From: Clostridiaceae bacterium | GTDB lineage: Bacteria; Bacillota; Clostridia; UBA1212; DUPL01 | DNA: 47,515 bases | Direction: 5' to 3' | Assembly (NCBI GenBank): GCA_012838385.1 | Contig: DUPL01000004.1 | Location: forward strand, 1-47,515 | Part shown: positions 8,603 through 16,358 of the stretch, in pieces | Layout: each line of letters starts with the position of its first letter | Numbering within the stretch: position 1 is the first letter of the stretch | Translations under genes and position numbers: made by a program | Notes under the pieces: generated by a model | The model's database searches: none | Told to the model about the DNA's origin: nothing | Seen by the model: only the letters and a program-made list of their open reading frames with translations

Positions 8603-8627
8603 AATGGGGCTGCCTGACAGCCCCATT
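8603..8627. terminator. Rho-independent terminator
   Basis: AATGGGGCTG pairs perfectly with CAGCCCCATT around a CCTGA loop. It lies between the end of the 64-residue gene and the end of the decayed gene on the opposite strand, so it may serve both. The T-rich tail on the plus side (AAAGATTTAATTCTTT) is interrupted. Confidence 0.75.
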
Positions 8628-8633
8628 AAAGAT

Positions 8634-9001
8634 TTAATTCTTTATTAAAGTGAATGTACATTCCAAGGTTGCGCTTTCATAATCGTCTGCTTCCTCGACA
8701 TAGTTTCCTTTCTCTATAGTGATGGATGCGGGTAAAATCACTTGTGTAAATGTCTACAAAGTAAAACGAAACATTGGCGCTGTATTCCACGGAGAAATCC
8801 TCTTCTTAAATCAAGGTGGGTAATTGTCCGGCAACATCCTCTAAAAAATATGCTACTGACATGCTGCTGACTTGAAGCCAATCGCCTTCTGCAAGGTTAC
8901 TCCATGTTTTTATACTTACAATATTTATATGCGGATAGATGGATTCGCCATTGGATCTCACAAGTGTTTTTATCCCTGTAGCATCGAACGTGGTAGGCGT
9001 A
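8634..9001 (-). pseudogene. Decayed gene remnant downstream of the serpin gene
   Basis: Minus-strand translation shows protein-like sequence from about 9000: FDATGIKTLVRSNGESIYPH, then SVAYFLEDVAGQLPTLI and an in-frame stop at 8808-8806. The same frame continues as EEDFSVEYSANVSFYF. Around 8745-8755 it shifts frame to VILPASITIEKGNYVEEADD and ends ATLECTFTLIKN-stop at 8634. There is no start codon or signal peptide. It appears to be the C-terminal part of a lost beta-rich, probably secreted, protein with one nonsense and one frameshift lesion. The family is unknown. This fills the gap between the terminator at 8603 and the serpin stop codon. Confidence 0.65.
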
Positions 9002-10723
9002 TTAATTTGCAAACACGCCCAGGAAAATGGGCATTTTTTCTTCATGCATGATGCAGTAAATAAAAGGTCTGTTCAGATTTACTTCAACTTCCATCCATTC
9101 TGGAGAACCCATACCACCGCTGATATTGGTTACCGCTGATGCGGTTATGCCTTTTTCATCAACCTGAATATATGTGTCTTGTTTAATATCGGTCAAGAAC
9201 AAGTCGATATCGGTAATGGCTGAGAAATCTGCGACATCTGTAAAGGCATCATTCAGCCCTAGGTTCTTGACCATGTCAAGCAGGTCAAGTTTGCTTTCAA
9301 ATCCAAACTTGGGTAAATGCAAAGTAACCATATACCCATCAAATAGTGGTGCATAAATAGTGGGGGATTTGATTGCTGCTTCCAGTTTTCCCGGACTGGT
9401 CAGGAAGTCTTCTATACTGACTCCTTCATCAGGCAGCAAGAACACCATCTTTCCGCCTTTAACCCTCAGGGTTGTACATGCATAGTCCTCGCCTTTATAG
9501 TATTCTGCTTGCACATCCGTTCTTTTCATGAACTCCATATCTGTTGTTTCAGTGCATCCATAAAACTTGTCGAGATAGTTGTTTTCTTCTTCAAACTCTT
9601 CGTTCCATTGATTTCTATAATATATTGTGTTGATTATTTTAAATATGGTTGTAGGGTCATGCGGAAAATCTGGTGCAAGTGTTCCCTCGGTGTTGTCAAA
9701 TATCCATTTTTTCATTAGTTTGCTTGTATCTTCATCTGTAAAATCCACACTGAACAAGGTTGCATAGAAATGCTGTCTTGCGTTGTCAATAAAGGTTTGT
9801 TTATAGGTAACGCCATTAAGATTGGACAGCCAGACCGAGTTTGCTATCTTTAACTTTCCAAACTCATGATCAATGTAAAGTCTGTTGTACAATTTCCTTG
9901 TCTCATCCATCAGGAACTCTTTTGACATATTGTTCAGGCCCAACACATTCATGAGTTCCTCAAAAGTTTCCCCTTCCGCACCTTGAGCGCACAGGCTCAG
10001 TGCAAAGTACAGACTTAATGGACTGTAGTTTACATTCCCTCCTTGTTTTAACAACTCGTATGCAGTGCCATACGAAAATTTCTCCAGAGCCAATACTGTT
10101 TTTTGACTCACAATATTTTGAAGCTCAAACATAAACCGGTTATCAAAATAACTGTATTCTGGTGGATAATCTGCCAGAAATACTGTTGCGCTCGCGGGTG
10201 CCCAATTATCATCCGGCCAGTCTTTTTCAATACCTTCTCTTGGTTGTATGGGGGTGGGAGAAGGTGTTGGTTTAGGAGTGGAAGTGGGTTCTGATGTAGG
10301 CTCGGCTGTTGCAGTTGGAGTTCCTGGTGCTGGAGTGGATGTTTTTGTAGGTGCTGGCGTCTTTGTGGTTGATGGCGCTGTGGCTGTCGGAATCACACTT
10401 GGTGTTGTTGTAATATGGTTTGTTATAGATGGTGTTGGAGTTGGGTTGTTTATTATTGTACCATTACTTGGATCTCGATCCATGACTAAAATTATTGTAA
10501 GTGAGATAACAAATAGAGCAATTATTGTAGCGGCTGCCGCAAAAACACCTTTTTTACTCACGACAAAAACTCTCTTAACTGACGGAATCTGTTTCAATAC
10601 TTTTTTGGTTATGATTCCTTTCCTGGATTCAAATTCCTCAGTCTTAATATTATCAGTAACTAGAATTTCAGTTTCTTCGACAGTAGGATCGTCAAATAGA
10701 TTTGACAGTTTCTCTTTTTTCAC
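9002..10723 (-). CDS. Membrane-anchored serpin, putative serpin-type anti-sigma factor
   Basis: GTG 10723 is chosen because GGAGG stands eight bases upstream; earlier in-frame TTG overlaps that site. The 573-residue protein has a charged cytoplasmic head (1-58), basic KRVFVVSKK before a membrane helix (about 59-81), a Thr/Pro stalk (about 94-160) and a full serpin domain (about 185-573). The serpin shows NYSPLSLYFALSLCAQGA near its start, a hinge EKGITASAVT that fits inhibitory serpins (P17-P8), and the breach segment NRPFIYCI before the C-terminus. Counting from the hinge gives a P1-P1' bond near Gly-Ser. It overlaps the ECF sigma gene by 32 bases. That overlap and topology match membrane anti-sigma factors with an extracellular sensor. 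The head has no anti-sigma motif I can recognise, so the regulatory role is inferred. Confidence 0.85.
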   Translation of the reverse strand: MKKEKLSNLFDDPTVEETEILVTDNIKTEEFESRKGIITKKVLKQIPSVKRVFVVSKKGVFAAAATIIALFVISLTIILVMDRDPSNGTIINNPTPTPSITNHITTTPSVIPTATAPSTTKTPAPTKTSTPAPGTPTATAEPTSEPTSTPKPTPSPTPIQPREGIEKDWPDDNWAPASATVFLADYPPEYSYFDNRFMFELQNIVSQKTVLALEKFSYGTAYELLKQGGNVNYSPLSLYFALSLCAQGAEGETFEELMNVLGLNNMSKEFLMDETRKLYNRLYIDHEFGKLKIANSVWLSNLNGVTYKQTFIDNARQHFYATLFSVDFTDEDTSKLMKKWIFDNTEGTLAPDFPHDPTTIFKIINTIYYRNQWNEEFEEENNYLDKFYGCTETTDMEFMKRTDVQAEYYKGEDYACTTLRVKGGKMVFLLPDEGVSIEDFLTSPGKLEAAIKSPTIYAPLFDGYMVTLHLPKFGFESKLDLLDMVKNLGLNDAFTDVADFSAITDIDLFLTDIKQDTYIQVDEKGITASAVTNISGGMGSPEWMEVEVNLNRPFIYCIMHEEKMPIFLGVFAN

Positions 10724-11291
10724 TTTCGTTTCCTCCAAGCATTGTTTTTAGTTTCTTAAGAGCTCTATGTACCCTTATATCTACTGCGTTGGCACTCATG
10801 CCAAAACACTCTGCTATTTTTTTTGAGCTTTCCATTAGGAAATACTTTCTGACAAGTATCTCGCAGTCTGGTTCCCCCAAGTCTCTTATGGCCTTGGCAA
10901 CTTCAATTCTGTTTTCATACTCTATGTATATCTCTTCGGGGGTGAGGTTTTCATCTTGCACTTTGTTCAGCAAGTCGTCCTCCAGAGGTATTGCATTTTT
11001 TGCAGCAATATTCTTTTTTAAAGACATCGAGTTGTATAAATTAATTGCTTTACGCTTTGCAATGACACACAAATAGCTTCTTAGCGAGCCTTTGGCAAGA
11101 TCAATGATATCTCGCTGCTTGTAAATATCAACAAAAACATCGCTAACACATTCCTCTATGTCTTCGTGAGACATGACTCCTTTAAGCTTGTTATGGCATA
11201 TTGTGTAAATTAATCCGGTATATTGGTCAATAATGAGTTTTAACCCCTTCTCTGGGTTTTTCTTTAGTATGTCAACTATTAGTTCATCCAA
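10692..11291 (-). CDS. ECF-type RNA polymerase sigma factor
   Basis: The 199-residue protein has the two ECF domains. Sigma-2 spans about 20-90 (HEDIEECVSDVFVDIYKQ, then SYLCVIAKRKAINLYN, the -10 binding part). Sigma-4 spans about 130-185 (GEPDCEILVRKYFL, and a helix-turn-helix in SANAVDIRVHRALKKLK, the -35 binding part). The start is TTG 11291, with GGAGG seven bases upstream. Its 3' end overlaps the serpin-membrane gene by 32 bases, implying translational coupling as in sigma/anti-sigma pairs. It would direct RNA polymerase to a small regulon when released at the membrane. I could not pick out a clear ECF-type autoregulatory promoter in the 236-base gap upstream. Confidence 0.92.
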   Translation of the reverse strand: MDELIVDILKKNPEKGLKLIIDQYTGLIYTICHNKLKGVMSHEDIEECVSDVFVDIYKQRDIIDLAKGSLRSYLCVIAKRKAINLYNSMSLKKNIAAKNAIPLEDDLLNKVQDENLTPEEIYIEYENRIEVAKAIRDLGEPDCEILVRKYFLMESSKKIAECFGMSANAVDIRVHRALKKLKTMLGGNESEKRETVKSI

Positions 11292-11469
11292 GCCATCTCC
11301 TCCTTTTTTCTTCCCCCATTAATATACTTCAAAAAAAGTACTGCAAATCTTTCAATTATCATAACATTTTTTCTAAAAAGTAGTAGAATGTTGTTTGTGT
11401 TCTGTCTGTGGAAGGCTTTTATGAGATGGGGATGTTGAGGACGGAGAATTTATATTAAGATTTGATTTC

Positions 11470-11498
11470 TTGTAATGAAAGGATTTTTGTGAGATAAT
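11470..11498 (+). promoter_or_regulatory. Promoter of the phosphodiester glycosidase-like gene
   Basis: TTGTAA (11470-11475) and GATAAT (11493-11498) are 17 bases apart, with TGA just before the -10 box. It looks like a housekeeping promoter, 30 bases upstream of ATG 11528. Confidence 0.6.
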
Positions 11499-11527
11499 TA
11501 AAAAAATATAATGTGTGAGGGTGAAAC

Positions 11528-13024
11528 ATGAAAAAAATTCTAGTTGTTTTATTAATTGTCGCTATTGTTGGATGTTCGAGTGTTTTTGCTTATACGTTGA
11601 CCGGCGAGAATAACAGGGTCACAGCTGAAAGGGAGCTTGCTGACGGAGTCAAGTATACTCAAATCAAGGCGGGTAAGAATTACAACAACGTACAGTTTGA
11701 CCTGATAGAAGTGGACCTTTCAAAAGAAGGAATAGTTTTTGATAATGTTTACGGCAGCCCTTTTATAACCCATGCATGGAAGAGAACTTCTGATATGATA
11801 AAGGAGTTTAACGGGACGGATGGAAAGAAGGCTTTGGCTGCAATAAATGCAGAACTTTGGACGGTTACATATGCTCATTCCAGAGTATTGGGCAGCGAAA
11901 CCTCCTATGGTGGATACAACGATCCTGTGGTGAAGAAGGGTTTGACATTACCTAGAGGATATAATGTTATTGACGGAGAAATAGTATCCACATCCCATAT
12001 GCGGCAGGAAACTCCTTTTGAAGGTGATTTTTGGAGTTTCGGAATTACCGAGGACAATATTCCTATCTTGTCCAATCCTACTGCAACTGTGAATATTACG
12101 AACTTGACAAAGAACACAAATGCGAAAGCTGATGGAATAAACAGACTTCCGGCAAACAATGCTCTTGTCATGTATACTGACAAAGGGTGTGCCAACAATT
12201 ATGCGCTGGATGATGCCTTTGAGGTTGTTATTGACATTACATCTACGCCGGATTATGTCATAAAGCATGGAACGGATATAACGGGAAAAGTTATTGCCAT
12301 ATACGGACCTGAAGATAAAGACAATCCTGTTATGGAAGCTAATTCAAACAAGATCATACTTACCGCAAGAGGTTCAAGAGTATCCAAAATCTCCGATTAC
12401 CAGATAGGGGATGAGATAAATATAAAGGTTGATGTAAGGGACAAAAACGGAAGATTTACAGAAGAGTGGAGAAGAGCAAAGGTTGCGACCGGTGGACATA
12501 TCCCCTTTGTTGTAAATGGAAGATTTCAAAATGTTTCCCCTGGTGGTTCCTATCCTACAGCTTTTATTGGAATCACTTCGGAAGGAAAAATAATCATGGG
12601 TACATACGGTTCCAGTAAGCATGATGGCGGCCGCGTGGGAATTGCCTCTTACAAGGACCTTGTCAAGGATCTGGACCTTGTTGATGCCTTCATATTTGAT
12701 GGTGGAGGATCTGCCACGACAGTTGTTCTGGATGAGAATGAGTACAAGGTTGCAAACAATCCTGCAGACAAAGGTGGTGCTGAAAGGCAGGTGCTGAACT
12801 GTCTTGTAGTGTCCTATGTTGAGCAGAAGCCTGAGCCAACGGATGAGGTTGGAGACAATGATGAGAACGGCGATGAGAACAATGGTGAGAATAACGGAGG
12901 GAATACCAAGGATGAAAAACACGACAAGGGAATTGATTCAAATACAATCATTATTATAATTTCTTCCGTGGCGATTGTAGCTGGAATAGTGACAATTGTT
13001 CTAGTATTAAGAAAAAAGAATTAG
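11528..13024 (+). CDS. Surface-anchored phosphodiester glycosidase (NAGPA/DUF2233) domain protein
   Basis: The 498-residue protein has an N-terminal signal peptide (cleavage after SVFA, or lipidation at the IVGC site), a large NAGPA-type domain (about 90-425), an Asp/Glu/Asn-rich spacer and a C-terminal membrane helix ending LVLRKKN. Domain hallmarks seen are ALAAINAELW near the start, the glycine-rich GSYPTAFIGI segment, and DAFIFDGGGSATT near residue 390. The family hydrolyses sugar-phosphodiester bonds in the human uncovering enzyme; bacterial members are thought to act on envelope or exopolysaccharide phosphodiesters. ATG 11528 has GAGGGTG upstream. It diverges from the ECF sigma gene, so it could be a regulon member. 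The C-terminal anchor matches the three proteins at 15479-19174. Confidence 0.85.
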   Translation: MKKILVVLLIVAIVGCSSVFAYTLTGENNRVTAERELADGVKYTQIKAGKNYNNVQFDLIEVDLSKEGIVFDNVYGSPFITHAWKRTSDMIKEFNGTDGKKALAAINAELWTVTYAHSRVLGSETSYGGYNDPVVKKGLTLPRGYNVIDGEIVSTSHMRQETPFEGDFWSFGITEDNIPILSNPTATVNITNLTKNTNAKADGINRLPANNALVMYTDKGCANNYALDDAFEVVIDITSTPDYVIKHGTDITGKVIAIYGPEDKDNPVMEANSNKIILTARGSRVSKISDYQIGDEINIKVDVRDKNGRFTEEWRRAKVATGGHIPFVVNGRFQNVSPGGSYPTAFIGITSEGKIIMGTYGSSKHDGGRVGIASYKDLVKDLDLVDAFIFDGGGSATTVVLDENEYKVANNPADKGGAERQVLNCLVVSYVEQKPEPTDEVGDNDENGDENNGENNGGNTKDEKHDKGIDSNTIIIIISSVAIVAGIVTIVLVLRKKN

Positions 13025-13033
13025 AATAAAAAA

Positions 13034-13068
13034 GCTCCTCTTGAGTTATGCAGAGGAGCATTTTTTTT
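13034..13068. terminator. Bidirectional terminator
   Basis: GCTCCTCT pairs with AGAGGAGC, followed by eight T on the plus strand after one A and six T on the minus strand. It ends both the glycosidase-like gene and the convergent ABC-transporter operon. Confidence 0.9.
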
Positions 13069-13789
13069 ACAATACTTTCGATAAGAATTCTTTTAATCTT
13101 GGATGCTGCGGGTTTGAGAAAAACTCATCAGGACTTGCTTCTTCAAGAATCATACCTTCGTCCATGAACAGAACCTTTGTAGCAACTTCTCTTGCGAACC
13201 CCATTTCGTGAGTTACAACAAACATGGTTAATCCTTCTTCGGCAAGCTGTTTCATAACATCTAGAACTTCACCCACCATCTCAGGGTCCAGTGCACTGGT
13301 TGGCTCATCAAAAAGCATGACGCTTGGATTCATTGCCAAGGCTCTAACTATTGCTATTCTTTGTTTCTGCCCACCGGATAACTGATTGGGATATGCTTTG
13401 GCCTTGTCAAGAAGGCCGACTCTTTTAAGAAGGTTTTTTGCTTTCTCTTCAGCATCGCTCTTGCTTTGTAACTTGAGGGTAACAGGAGCCAGGGTAATGT
13501 TTTCAAGTACTGTAAGGTGTGGAAACAAATTGAATTGTTGAAACACCATCCCAATATTTCTTCTCAGTTCATTAATATTGCATTCAGGACAGTTGACTTT
13601 CTCACCTTTAAAGAATATTTCTCCTTCTTCAGGAACCTCCAATAGATTAAGGCACCTTAAGAAGGTGCTTTTGCCTGAACCTGAAGGACCAACAACCACA
13701 ATCTTTTCGCCTTTTTTTATGTGGTAGTTTATTCCCTTGAGTACCTTCAAATCACCAAAGGACTTGTGTATGTTATTAACGCGTATCAC
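13067..13789 (-). CDS. Polar amino acid ABC transporter, ATP-binding subunit
   Basis: A 240-residue ABC ATPase with Walker [10 protein letters not shown] (about 34-42), Q-loop FQQFNLFPH, signature LSGGQKQR, Walker [13 protein letters not shown] and switch His in VVTHEMGFA. These segments are typical of GlnQ/HisP-type subunits for amino acid import. The start is GTG 13789, with GAGG upstream; it overlaps the permease gene by 14 bases, so the two are translationally coupled. It powers the permease at 13776 with the binding protein at 14486. The substrate cannot be told from sequence alone. Confidence 0.93.
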   Translation of the reverse strand: MIRVNNIHKSFGDLKVLKGINYHIKKGEKIVVVGPSGSGKSTFLRCLNLLEVPEEGEIFFKGEKVNCPECNINELRRNIGMVFQQFNLFPHLTVLENITLAPVTLKLQSKSDAEEKAKNLLKRVGLLDKAKAYPNQLSGGQKQRIAIVRALAMNPSVMLFDEPTSALDPEMVGEVLDVMKQLAEEGLTMFVVTHEMGFAREVATKVLFMDEGMILEEASPDEFFSNPQHPRLKEFLSKVL

Positions 13790-14474
13790 TTTTCCTCAGC
13801 TCCTTTTCTATAAAGTTGACAAGGGCAGTGGCAGCAAGCACGAGCACCAGGTATGCAACCGCAAGAACCAGGTATATGACACCAGCCTCATAGTGCTTGC
13901 CGGCAAGACTTCTAGCTGCACGGGTTACATCAGTAACTGTTATAAAGCCTGCTACCGATGTCTCCTTAATCAGTGTAATGAATTCGTTGCCCAATGCTGG
14001 AATGATGTTCTTAATAGCTTGCGGAAGGATTATCTTTGACATGGTTGTTCCAAAAGATAGTCCCAAAGACCTTCCTGCTTCCATTTGTCCCTTGTCTACG
14101 GCAAGAATTCCAGCTCTCACTATTTCCGCTACATATGCACCGCTATTAATACCAAAAACCAATATGGCTACTGTGATAGCGTCGATTGTTCTATGTTTTG
14201 CAAAAATGCCGAAATAGGCTATAAGGAGCTGCACCACTACGGGAGTGCCGCGTATAACGGTTATGTATAAATCTGTAATTAGATGTAGAGTGCGTTTTAA
14301 CACACCTTTTTTAGGAAGAATCTTTATCGTAGCAGTTATGACTCCGAGCAATATACCTAAAATCAAAGCTCCCAGAGCAATGATTATGGTATTCTCGAGT
14401 CCTGCAAGTATGTCCTTGTATCCTTCTTGTACTATAAATATCCTGTGAAACTTTCCCCAAAAATCGTCAAACAT
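13776..14474 (-). CDS. Polar amino acid ABC transporter, permease subunit
   Basis: The 232-residue membrane protein has about five hydrophobic segments. The cytoplasmic EAA loop, which docks with the ATPase, reads [20 protein letters not shown], and the [17 protein letters not shown] segment is typical of the HisM/GlnP (HEQRo) permease family. It lies 11 bases downstream of the binding-protein gene and overlaps the ATPase gene. It forms the membrane channel, probably as a homodimer because only one permease gene is present. Confidence 0.93.
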   Translation of the reverse strand: MFDDFWGKFHRIFIVQEGYKDILAGLENTIIIALGALILGILLGVITATIKILPKKGVLKRTLHLITDLYITVIRGTPVVVQLLIAYFGIFAKHRTIDAITVAILVFGINSGAYVAEIVRAGILAVDKGQMEAGRSLGLSFGTTMSKIILPQAIKNIIPALGNEFITLIKETSVAGFITVTDVTRAARSLAGKHYEAGVIYLVLAVAYLVLVLAATALVNFIEKELRKSDTR

Positions 14475-14485
14475 TTAAATATCCT

Positions 14486-15289
14486 TTATTCTTGATCTAT
14501 ATTCCACTTTTCAAACAATTCCTTGATTTTTCCTTCTTCTTCAAGTTCCTTCAAAGCCTTGTCTATCTTCTCCAGTAATTCTTTGTTGCCTTTCTTTACA
14601 GCTATCCCGTAAGCTTCTGTTGTGAGAGGAATGTCAACAACCCTCAGAACTCCCTTAAAACTTTCTGTATCCACAAGTTTGTATGCAACTGTGTCGTCCA
14701 TAATGATTGTATCAAGGGTACCGTTTTTGAGATCCTCTGCGGCAGTGCTTGCATTGTCATATACCTTGACATCGGCTCCTTCGATGCCTTTAAAGCCCCA
14801 TTCGTCATCTCCCTTGGCATATGCTTCGCCAGTAAATGCAATACAAACACCTATGGTTTTATTCTTCAGCTGTTCGTCAAGCTCTTCCTTGGTTGTGCCA
14901 GTGAATACATCGTCATCTTCCCTTACAATCAGAATCTGGGATGCTCCTATGTAATATGGGGTGGAAAAGTCAACAGATTTCTTTCTGTTATCGTTGATAG
15001 TAAGGCCTGCGATAGCTGCATCGCAACTACCTGAAGCAATTGAAACCAGTACGCTGTCAAATTCCATGTTTTCGAATTTGATCTTCATGCCCATCTTTTC
15101 AGCAACCAGTTTGATCAAATCAGCATCAAAGCCAACTATTTCGCCATCTTTGAGAAACTCCCATGGTGCAAATTCCGCATTTGTTGCAACCAATAGTGTA
15201 TTCTCATCATTCTTTGTACATCCTGAGAATAAAGACAGCACCATTATAACGGCCATTAACAAAACTATTATTGTTCTTTTCATGATCAT
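14486..15289 (-). CDS. Polar amino acid ABC transporter, substrate-binding lipoprotein
   Basis: The 267-residue precursor has a signal peptide with lipobox LFSGC (Cys24). A family-3 periplasmic-binding fold follows: NAEFAPWEFLKDGEIVGFD opens the first lobe, SCDAAIAGLTINDNRKKSVDF forms the ligand-contact region, and KVYDNASTAAEDLKNG lies in the second lobe. Members bind arginine, glutamine, cystine or similar. ATG 15289 has GGAG five bases upstream; the ATG two codons later is also possible. It is the first gene of the three-gene operon. Confidence 0.92.
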   Translation of the reverse strand: MIMKRTIIVLLMAVIMVLSLFSGCTKNDENTLLVATNAEFAPWEFLKDGEIVGFDADLIKLVAEKMGMKIKFENMEFDSVLVSIASGSCDAAIAGLTINDNRKKSVDFSTPYYIGASQILIVREDDDVFTGTTKEELDEQLKNKTIGVCIAFTGEAYAKGDDEWGFKGIEGADVKVYDNASTAAEDLKNGTLDTIIMDDTVAYKLVDTESFKGVLRVVDIPLTTEAYGIAVKKGNKELLEKIDKALKELEEEGKIKELFEKWNIDQE

Positions 15290-15419
15290 GAACTCTCCTT
15301 ACTTCTTTGATTAATGTATATGTAGTATACAAAAATACATTATATATTCTTCTATATATCATTGCAATACATTAATGTGTTAAATCAATGAAGTATTTTT
15401 ACCAATATTAATATATTGT

Positions 15420-15447
15420 TTGACAATAGCATAGAAAATATTAAAAT
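15420..15447 (+). promoter_or_regulatory. Promoter of the small anchored surface protein gene
   Basis: TTGACA (15420-15425) and TAAAAT (15442-15447) are 16 bases apart, 31 bases upstream of ATG 15479. Confidence 0.65.
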
Positions 15448-15478
15448 TAAAATATAAATATATGGAAGGGTGATATAT

Positions 15479-16231
15479 ATGAGAAAAGCTGGGTTTTTCA
15501 CAGTAATACTAACTGTATGCATGCTTCTGTTGGTTGCAAATGTATTTGCTGCAAATCCTCCGTTGGAGCTTGACATTGAAGCCTTGCAGGAACAGGAGGG
15601 CAAGGGCAACGTACATATCTTCACTGCAGCTGGGTATAATGACTATGTTCTACAGATGGGCAATATTGGAGATTATCATTGTCTTGGTGAAATTGATCTG
15701 AGTAAATATGATACAGTGACTATTCGTTATGGGGCAGACCAGGGAGCCCAGTTCTACGATGACGAAAAGAGCGCTTGGTTTGCTCTTACCAAAAACGGTC
15801 CCACCACAGACGGTGCGTATAATCCCATAGAAGATGTGGAGATAATTGCACAGGTGAATCTGGAGAATCCATACGGTAATTGGGCGGTAGCTGATAATGA
15901 AGTGGTGATGGAACTTGATACAGATTACAATGGAGTTGTCTACCTTGCACTTACCATGGCCAAAATTGGCGACAGGCAGGACGGCGTTGCGATTACGGAA
16001 ATAATCTTTTCCGACTCCTCATACGTACCGCCTACACCGGAACCTACGGAAGAACCTTCGCCAACTCCGGATCCTACCGATACACCAGTTCCAACAAAAA
16101 CGGCAGAAGAAAGTACAAAGGGCGAATCATCCAATATAACACCGATTATAGTTGCCTCAATAGTTGGAGTTGTGGTAATTGCTGCAATAGTTATTGTTTT
16201 AGTTATGTTAAGGAAAAAGAAACAGGATTAA
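15479..16231 (+). CDS. Secreted beta-sandwich-like protein with C-terminal membrane anchor
   Basis: The 250-residue precursor has a cleavable signal peptide (cut after NVFA, residue 24) and one beta-rich domain (about 30-180) resembling carbohydrate-binding galactose-binding-like folds (KYDTVTIRYGADQGAQFYDD, then VVYLALTMAKIG). A Pro/Thr/Glu stalk (about 181-215), a membrane helix (about 221-243) and the tail MLRKKKQD complete it. ATG 15479 has GGAAGGG eight bases upstream. No catalytic residues are evident, so a binding role at the cell surface is inferred. Its stalk-helix-Lys tail is the same arrangement as in the proteins at 11528, 16359 and 17834. It is transcribed from its own promoter. 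Confidence 0.8.
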   Translation: MRKAGFFTVILTVCMLLLVANVFAANPPLELDIEALQEQEGKGNVHIFTAAGYNDYVLQMGNIGDYHCLGEIDLSKYDTVTIRYGADQGAQFYDDEKSAWFALTKNGPTTDGAYNPIEDVEIIAQVNLENPYGNWAVADNEVVMELDTDYNGVVYLALTMAKIGDRQDGVAITEIIFSDSSYVPPTPEPTEEPSPTPDPTDTPVPTKTAEESTKGESSNITPIIVASIVGVVVIAAIVIVLVMLRKKKQD

Positions 16232-16299
16232 TGGATTGTACTAAATTCGGAACTTTTTGTACTATATTTTGATTCAATTGTGAACTAGTGATTAACCTG

Positions 16300-16327
16300 T
16301 TGCGTTTTGTTTGCAGTATGTTAAAAT
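16300..16327 (+). promoter_or_regulatory. Promoter of surface protein paralogue 1
   Basis: TTGCGT (16300-16305) and TAAAAT (16322-16327) are 16 bases apart with an extended TGT before the -10 box. The surrounding TATGTTAAAATATA is identical to that upstream of paralogue 2. Confidence 0.65.
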
Positions 16328-16358
16328 ATACTGCAAACGAAATTATAGGAGGCTGTAT

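Noticed and set aside
10248-10751. Long plus-strand open frame rich in Gly and Val opposite the serpin gene
   Set aside because: It is the antisense image of the Pro/Thr stalk codons; it has no ribosome site and the opposite strand is a clear gene.
15300-15400. AT-rich partly palindromic TATATGTAGTATAC region upstream of the ABC-transporter operon
   Set aside because: It could hold an operator, but low sequence complexity makes the symmetry unconvincing; no riboswitch or T-box signature was seen.
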